NCBI GenBank assembly: GCA_964402975.1
Contig: CAYOEM010000004.1
Coordinates: forward strand, 138,714 to 202,713
Reading direction: 5' to 3'
From: CAMDKS01 sp964402975
Lineage (GTDB): Bacteria > Bdellovibrionota_B > Oligoflexia > Oligoflexales > RGVZ01
DNA: 64,000 nt
Shown here: positions 60,270 through 64,000 of the stretch, piece by piece
Layout: every line of letters starts with the position of its first letter
Numbering within the stretch: the first letter of the stretch is position 1
Made by a program: the position numbers and the translations under genes
The notes under the pieces: model-generated
What the model saw: only the letters and a program-made list of their open reading frames with translations
Told to the model about the DNA's origin: nothing
The model's database searches: none

Positions 60270-61187
60270 TCAATTAAGTCTATCCCTTACCACTCTCTCA
60301 TCCATCAGTCTTGCAAGCTCGAAATCCCAAGCCGGCAGTGGCTCTCCGAGAGAGTCCTCCAGTTTTTTAAGGCTAAGTCTTGAGTTAAATGGCCTCTTAG
60401 CTGGAGTCGGGTAGTCGGTAGTTTTGATTTTCTTCACAAACCTGACTTTAAGATCTATTCCGTGCTCGCGAGCTAGCTTAAATATCGCTTCTGCAAACCC
60501 GTGCCAGCTCACCTCGCCGCGGCAGACCAAATTATAAATCCCTGGCGGCATCTTGCCGACCGTGATTTTGGTTAGGGCTTTTAAAGTGTAGCGAGCAATG
60601 ACGTCTGAGCTCGTGGGAGCGCCAATTTGGTCACCGACGACTGACAATTCTTCTTTGTCATCTGCAAGACGCATCATCGTATTAAGAAAATTCTTGCCGT
60701 CATTATCGTAAACCCACTGGGTTCTAAACACGTAAGCCTTTGAGCAGTGCTTGACGGCCGCTAGCTCACCGGCGAGTTTTGAGCGGCCATAAGCATTCAC
60801 AGGATTTGTCTTAGAGTCCTCACTCCAAGGAGTCTCTCCTGAGCCGTCAAACACATAATCAGTGGAATAGTGAATGAGCACAGCTCCCAGTTTTTCGGCA
60901 TCTTTAGCGATGACTTGGACGGCGTCGGCGTTGATTTTGGTCGCTAACGATTCTTCTTTTTCGGCTAAATCGACTGCCGTATAAGCTGCACAGTTGATGA
61001 TAACGGTGGGTTTTACCTTTTGGATGACAGATGTTATGTCTTGGTCTTGTGATAGATCACAAGCCAGCACGTGCGGCTCTTTGGGGTTCATGTCCGCATA
61101 GAACACGCTGCCCGTTCGCCCAAAAATATGTCTAAAGCTACTTCCCACCTGTCCGTAGCAGCCGATGACTAGGATCTTGTTTGCCAT
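60270..61187 (-). CDS. rfbD: dTDP-4-dehydrorhamnose reductase
   Basis: An SDR-family enzyme completing dTDP-L-rhamnose. It has the cofactor site ILVIGCYGQVGSSFRHIF, INCAAYTAVDLAEKE, STDYVFDGSGETPWSE, YGRSKLAGE, RTQWVYDNDGKNFLNTM (quoted in part) and KRPFNSRLS. The start at 61187 (MANKIL) is preferred over 61202. About 305 aa. rfbA, rfbB and rfbC are not in the window, so it is either a split pathway or part of an accessory gene set. Confidence 0.93.
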   Translation of the reverse strand: MANKILVIGCYGQVGSSFRHIFGRTGSVFYADMNPKEPHVLACDLSQDQDITSVIQKVKPTVIINCAAYTAVDLAEKEESLATKINADAVQVIAKDAEKLGAVLIHYSTDYVFDGSGETPWSEDSKTNPVNAYGRSKLAGELAAVKHCSKAYVFRTQWVYDNDGKNFLNTMMRLADDKEELSVVGDQIGAPTSSDVIARYTLKALTKITVGKMPPGIYNLVCRGEVSWHGFAEAIFKLAREHGIDLKVRFVKKIKTTDYPTPAKRPFNSRLSLKKLEDSLGEPLPAWDFELARLMDERVVRDRLN

Positions 61188-61314
61188 TATGGGGACACCC
61201 ATCTTAATTGGTTATTCATGACGCAATGACCCCCAGACTTTACTTAGAAATTCAGTCTTGGAAAAGAGGTTTAACTAGTTGCAGCTAACGCCAAATACCC
61301 CAGGCCCGACATCA

Positions 61315-61356
61315 ATTGTGCTTGGCGGACGCTGGCATAGCCCCATTATTCTCGCA
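61315..61356 (+). repeat. 42-bp direct repeat, copy A
   Basis: Starts ATTGTGCTTGG and ends CCCCATTATTCTCGCA. It matches the second copy at 63866-63907 at 37 of 42 positions. It lies just upstream of the third toxin-antitoxin pair. It could be an attachment site or a dispersed repeat. Confidence 0.75.
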
Positions 61357-61365
61357 AACGTCAAA

Positions 61366-61393
61366 TTGCAATTATACGAATCATGCGTATAAT
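61366..61393 (+). promoter_or_regulatory. Promoter with operator for the third toxin-antitoxin pair
   Basis: TTGCAA (61366-61371), a 16-bp spacer and TATAAT (61388-61393). A perfect inverted repeat ATTATACG/CGTATAAT (61371-61378 / 61386-61393) covers the -10, and an outer GCAATT/AATTGC pair (61368-61373 / 61396-61401) nests around it. This is a typical autorepressed antitoxin promoter. Confidence 0.7.
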
Positions 61394-61412
61394 AGAATTG
61401 CGGAGTTGTGAG

Positions 61413-61565
61413 ATGAAGCAGGTTGTCTGGGAGGGGAATAGTCTTGAAATTTTGAGAGACTTCCCGGAACTGGTGCGGCGCGACCTGGGGACCAGTCTCA
61501 TGTTCCTTCAGATGGGTGAGGCTCCCCTTGATGCAAAGCCCTTCAAAACACGGGATAAACGATGA
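61413..61565 (+). pseudogene. Gp49/HigB-like toxin, truncated
   Basis: Only 50 aa: MKQVVWEGNSLEILRDFPEL and LQMGEAPLDAKPFKT match the N-terminal half of the phage-derived Gp49/HigB toxin family, which normally has about 100-115 aa. The C-terminal half with the GxxRVxY core is missing, and the reading ends RDKR. ATG 61413 has GGAG 7 nt upstream, and its stop overlaps the antitoxin as ATGA. It is probably inactive, kept because it lies ahead of the antitoxin. Confidence 0.65.
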
Positions 61566-61870
61566 AAAAATCTAAACCTAAACACTCAATGTCAGGAAAC
61601 GTTTTTAGGGATATCGGATTTTCACCGGAAGAAAGCAGAGTTCTAACACTAAAAGCGCAGTTAGCTGCCCTCATTGTGCAAGTTGTTCGCGAGCGTCAAT
61701 TAACGCAGAGAGAGCTTGTAAAGATTTGGGGCGTACCCCAGCCTCGTGTGAGCGAAGTACTAACAGGCAAGCTTTCCCTTGTTAGTATTGAGCGACTCAT
61801 TGAGTTTTTGGGCGTCTTGGGGGTAGACATCACTTTTCGGACAAAGCCGTCTTCTAAGAAGGCGGGGTAG
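61562..61870 (+). CDS. XRE-family antitoxin of the truncated pair
   Basis: A 102-aa protein of the HTH_37/XRE antitoxin type. It has NVFRDIGFSPEESRVLTLKA, an HTH (LTQRELVKIWGVPQPRVSEV) and IERLIEFLGVLGVDITF. It is intact, in contrast to the toxin. It should bind the palindrome at 61371-61393. A GC-rich palindrome (CCCCCGCGGGGG) lies just after the gene, with no T-run. Confidence 0.8.
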   Translation: MKKSKPKHSMSGNVFRDIGFSPEESRVLTLKAQLAALIVQVVRERQLTQRELVKIWGVPQPRVSEVLTGKLSLVSIERLIEFLGVLGVDITFRTKPSSKKAG

Positions 61871-61934
61871 GCAATTACCCCGAGAGTCGCCCCCGCGGGG
61901 GGCCATACTTACCGCCTCATGATATGAATTGACG

Positions 61935-63062
61935 TCAAGCCTCTAAATTAGCTAGCCACTGAGCAGCGTTTTGAATCGAACCATGTTTGTTGGTGGTTGC
62001 AGTCTCAAGCTTGTGGACCAATTGGATAGATTCTCTTACTTGGACGCGTTCGCTAAAATATCGAAGTGACGGCGCGAATTGATCATCTGAGGATTTCACT
62101 TCAACCATGAATTCTGGCTTATGATCAATGACCGTCAGGAAATCGACTTCGCGTCGTTCGCGGTCACGTAGATAAAATAGTTCGGCAAGATTTCCTTGCG
62201 TATCCGACAGAAAATTTTGTCGTTTCAAAAGAGCACAGGCCACCGCATTTTCCAGTCGCGCTCCGCCCTGGTCGGTCACTTTGCCGGTGTCGTAAAAATA
62301 GATTTTTGGCTCTTTGAGAAGTGACCTTGCCATGTTTTTTGAATAAGGCCTTACGACGAAAATCACAAAAAGTCTTTCGAGAAGTAAAACCCATCGTTGC
62401 ACGGTCTGCGCTGTAACTTGTAAATCTTGTGCTAAATTGCGAAATGATACAGGTGATCCCACCCGTGCTGCGAGAAGTTCGACAAGAGTCTCAACTCCAA
62501 CGATATTTCTAACCTGCTCGAGGTCTAATAGATCTTGGCGCAATATGACGTCCAAGTGGCCTCTCCTCCAACGTCTTGCGTCTTGATCCGACCTGGAAAG
62601 ATAGGGTTCTGGAAATCCGCCTCGTTCCATGATGCCCGATAGTATGTCTTCTGGGTGCTCTAAATGCTTTAGTTCAGCGACGCTAAAGGGATGCATGCGG
62701 TACAAAAAATGGCGTCCAGCCAGCGAGTCGCCGCCTTTTCTGAATACGTCTAGCCGCGACGATCCCGTGACCAGAAGGCGCGGCCGTGGGCCTTGAGTGT
62801 CGTAAATTCCTTTGACCCAAGATTTCCATTTTTGCATTTTGTGAAGTTCGTCAAAGATGACGAGGTCAGCTTTTCGCGACCAGTTCTTGCCCAGAATTTT
62901 TAGTCTTTGCTCAGCCTCATCAAAGTTAAGGTAGTCGACCTTGTCAAAATCGAGGCTTTTTGCGAGAGTCGTTTTACCAGACTGACGCGGTCCGGAGAGT
63001 AGGACGATCTTCTTGTCGAGATCTTTCGTGATAAATTCCTTTAGATATCGTCCTGTTACCAT
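61935..63062 (-). CDS. DUF4143-type AAA ATPase
   Basis: A 375-aa protein of the AAA/DUF4143 family. Walker A is GPRQSGKTTLAKS, Walker B LVIFDELHKMQ, and sensor TGSSRLD. A winged helix (VSFRNLAQDLQVTAQTVQRW) and a C-terminal domain with REVDFLTV ... PEFMVEVKSS follow; the latter recalls a PD-(D/E)XK nuclease-like core. Function is unknown; such genes are common in mobile and toxin-antitoxin-rich regions. AGG lies before the ATG. Confidence 0.85.
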   Translation of the reverse strand: MVTGRYLKEFITKDLDKKIVLLSGPRQSGKTTLAKSLDFDKVDYLNFDEAEQRLKILGKNWSRKADLVIFDELHKMQKWKSWVKGIYDTQGPRPRLLVTGSSRLDVFRKGGDSLAGRHFLYRMHPFSVAELKHLEHPEDILSGIMERGGFPEPYLSRSDQDARRWRRGHLDVILRQDLLDLEQVRNIVGVETLVELLAARVGSPVSFRNLAQDLQVTAQTVQRWVLLLERLFVIFVVRPYSKNMARSLLKEPKIYFYDTGKVTDQGGARLENAVACALLKRQNFLSDTQGNLAELFYLRDRERREVDFLTVIDHKPEFMVEVKSSDDQFAPSLRYFSERVQVRESIQLVHKLETATTNKHGSIQNAAQWLANLEA

Positions 63063-63157
63063 TGTGATTGGCCTATCATTAATTTGTCATGACTAATTAA
63101 TGATACATAATTTAAATGTCTTTTGCAATACACCGTGTACATTTGATGGTCTGGTAG

Positions 63158-63589
63158 CTAGGCAACTCGGTCTGATTTGTTAGGCCTAACCACCGAAATA
63201 ACAATCTCAAAGCCCATGGCATTCAAAAGCTGATTTAGTTTCTCCATCCCAGGGTCATGTTTACCTGTCTCATATTGATAAACCGAATTAGGACTTTTTG
63301 ATCCGATGGCCTTTGCGATTTCGGCCAATGTCGCCTTTGAGGCTGAGCGAGACCTTGTAAGGATTGCGGCAATAATTGGTGTCGGATTTTTAAAGGTCAT
63401 GGAAAATCCGTCTTTGCCCGTAGTCTTGATGGACACATTATATTTGCGGTCGTTGACTATCGTTTGCACGAGATCGACCATCATTTTGAGCGCATCTTGT
63501 TTGGTATCCGACTGTGTGGAGACGTCTAGTGTTGGGCATTCAGTGATCCAAAACTTTCCGTCCTTCCAAATAGTTCCTAGGATTTGCAT
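63158..63589 (-). CDS. HicB-like/XRE fusion regulator (orphan)
   Basis: A 143-aa protein. Residues 1-65 resemble a HicB-type domain (MQILGTIWKDGKFWITECPT, DTKQDALKMMVDLVQTIV), and the C-terminal 70 form an XRE HTH (LAEIAKAIGSKSPNSVYQYE). ATG 63589 is chosen because GGGAG lies at good spacing; the reading to 63610 is less likely. No hicA toxin lies next to it. A 28-bp palindrome about 93 bp upstream is a likely operator, and TATAAA is seen between. Confidence 0.72.
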   Translation of the reverse strand: MQILGTIWKDGKFWITECPTLDVSTQSDTKQDALKMMVDLVQTIVNDRKYNVSIKTTGKDGFSMTFKNPTPIIAAILTRSRSASKATLAEIAKAIGSKSPNSVYQYETGKHDPGMEKLNQLLNAMGFEIVISVVRPNKSDRVA

Positions 63590-63681
63590 GGTTTCTCCCG
63601 CGCATTCCACTTGTCTTTTTTAGCGCTGTTTCTAGGTCGCGTCGCCTCACCAAAGCCTCTCTCTTTATAGCATACTCGGGC

Positions 63682-63709
63682 TATATTTACATAAATTTAT
63701 GTAAATATA
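63682..63709. promoter_or_regulatory. 28-bp perfect palindrome, likely operator
   Basis: The perfect palindrome runs from 63682 to 63709 with centre 63695/63696; its core is TTTACATAAATTTATGTAAA. It overlaps the probable -35 region of the HicB-like/XRE gene, whose TATAAA lies at about 63664-63669 on the minus strand. AT-rich long palindromes of this kind are typical of dimeric HTH repressor sites. Confidence 0.65.
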
Positions 63710-64000
63710 AAACCCATTGATTTTCAGGCAGTTATCGCCTGTGATTCAATTAAGCTGACTTGCGTCCAACGGTAATCGGACGCCTTACGACGATAAAATT
63801 AACCCGGTAGCGGTGTGATCCGCCAGCGACCGATCTCGTAGCTACTAAAACCGGATCCAGCACCGATTGTGCTTGGCCGACATTGCCATAACCCCATTAT
63901 TCTCGCAGCTGTTGATCATTCTTATCAGTAGTTGACGTTAAATCATTAATTGACTTAGAATCAAGACTGGATCGAACGCAGGCGCGCAAAAAGCTGACCG
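63710..64000. other. Terminal intergenic segment holding repeat copy B
   Basis: No gene is seen. It holds a GCGTCC/GGACGC inverted repeat (63762-63767 / 63778-63783) with a 10-nt loop and the second copy of the 42-bp repeat. The window ends before a further gene is visible. Confidence 0.5.
63866..63907 (+). repeat. 42-bp direct repeat, copy B
   Basis: Same orientation as copy A at 61315-61356, with mismatches at 5 of 42 positions. The two copies bracket the truncated toxin-antitoxin pair, the ATPase and the HicB-like/XRE regulator, 2.55 kb apart. Confidence 0.75.

Noticed and set aside
61300..64000. Integron-type attC sites or CRISPR repeats for the repeated sequence
   Set aside because: Only two copies, 2.5 kb apart, without the attC core (GTTRRRY) or regular spacing; no integrase or cas gene is visible.

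Overview
The window looks like chromosomal DNA of a Gram-negative bacterium of the Bdellovibrionota / former Deltaproteobacteria type. This is inferred from gene content, not from a marker gene. It carries an outer-membrane toolkit (Pal, FKBP and other lipoproteins, several beta-barrel-like proteins, LspA) together with genes unusual for Gammaproteobacteria (TrmFO, RNase Y with YmdB, ScpA/ScpB). Coding density is high, many neighbours overlap by ATGA or GTGA, and several starts are GTG or TTG.

From 1 to 28.8 kb the window is mostly housekeeping: valS (3' end missing), a matrixin-type lipoprotein, a short alaS, an FKBP lipoprotein, gshB, pgk-tpiA, a PilZ-like protein, trmFO, psd, a degenerate pyruvate-kinase homologue, a CYTH protein, yqeY, a large secreted protein, dapA-dapB with an upstream argH-like/lipoprotein fusion, rny-ymdB, pal, and ldcA-mpl. 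The last pair forms a muropeptide-recycling unit: LdcA trims tetrapeptide to tripeptide and Mpl reattaches tripeptide to UDP-MurNAc.

From 28.9 to 54.2 kb: a GT9 glycosyltransferase coupled to murF, an LtaS/sulfatase-type membrane enzyme, a Cu+ ATPase, a HAD phosphatase, lspA, a lytic transglycosylase, queA, secreted proteins, an M14 carboxypeptidase, a SprT-like protease, a LuxE-LuxC fusion protein, scpA-scpB-rluB, an FAH-family enzyme, an outer-membrane protein, fabD and a lipoprotein. Peptidoglycan enzymes are frequent: dapA, dapB, murF, mpl, ldcA, slt, possibly the M14 enzyme, and Pal as an anchor.

From 54.3 to 64.0 kb the window turns accessory. It holds two complete HigB/HigA-like toxin-antitoxin pairs, a third pair with a truncated toxin, an orphan HicB-like/XRE regulator, tRNA-Glu and tRNA-Lys, a protein with an R3H domain behind a Gly/His/Gln/Arg-rich stretch, an S1 protease-like lipoprotein that has lost catalytic residues, rfbD and a DUF4143-type ATPase. 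A 42-bp imperfect direct repeat brackets the last 2.5 kb.

The observations most worth following are the single-chain LuxE-LuxC protein, the argH-like/lipoprotein fusion, the R3H protein with its low-complexity domain, the degenerate pyruvate kinase, and the repeat-bracketed toxin-antitoxin segment with its long palindromic operators.
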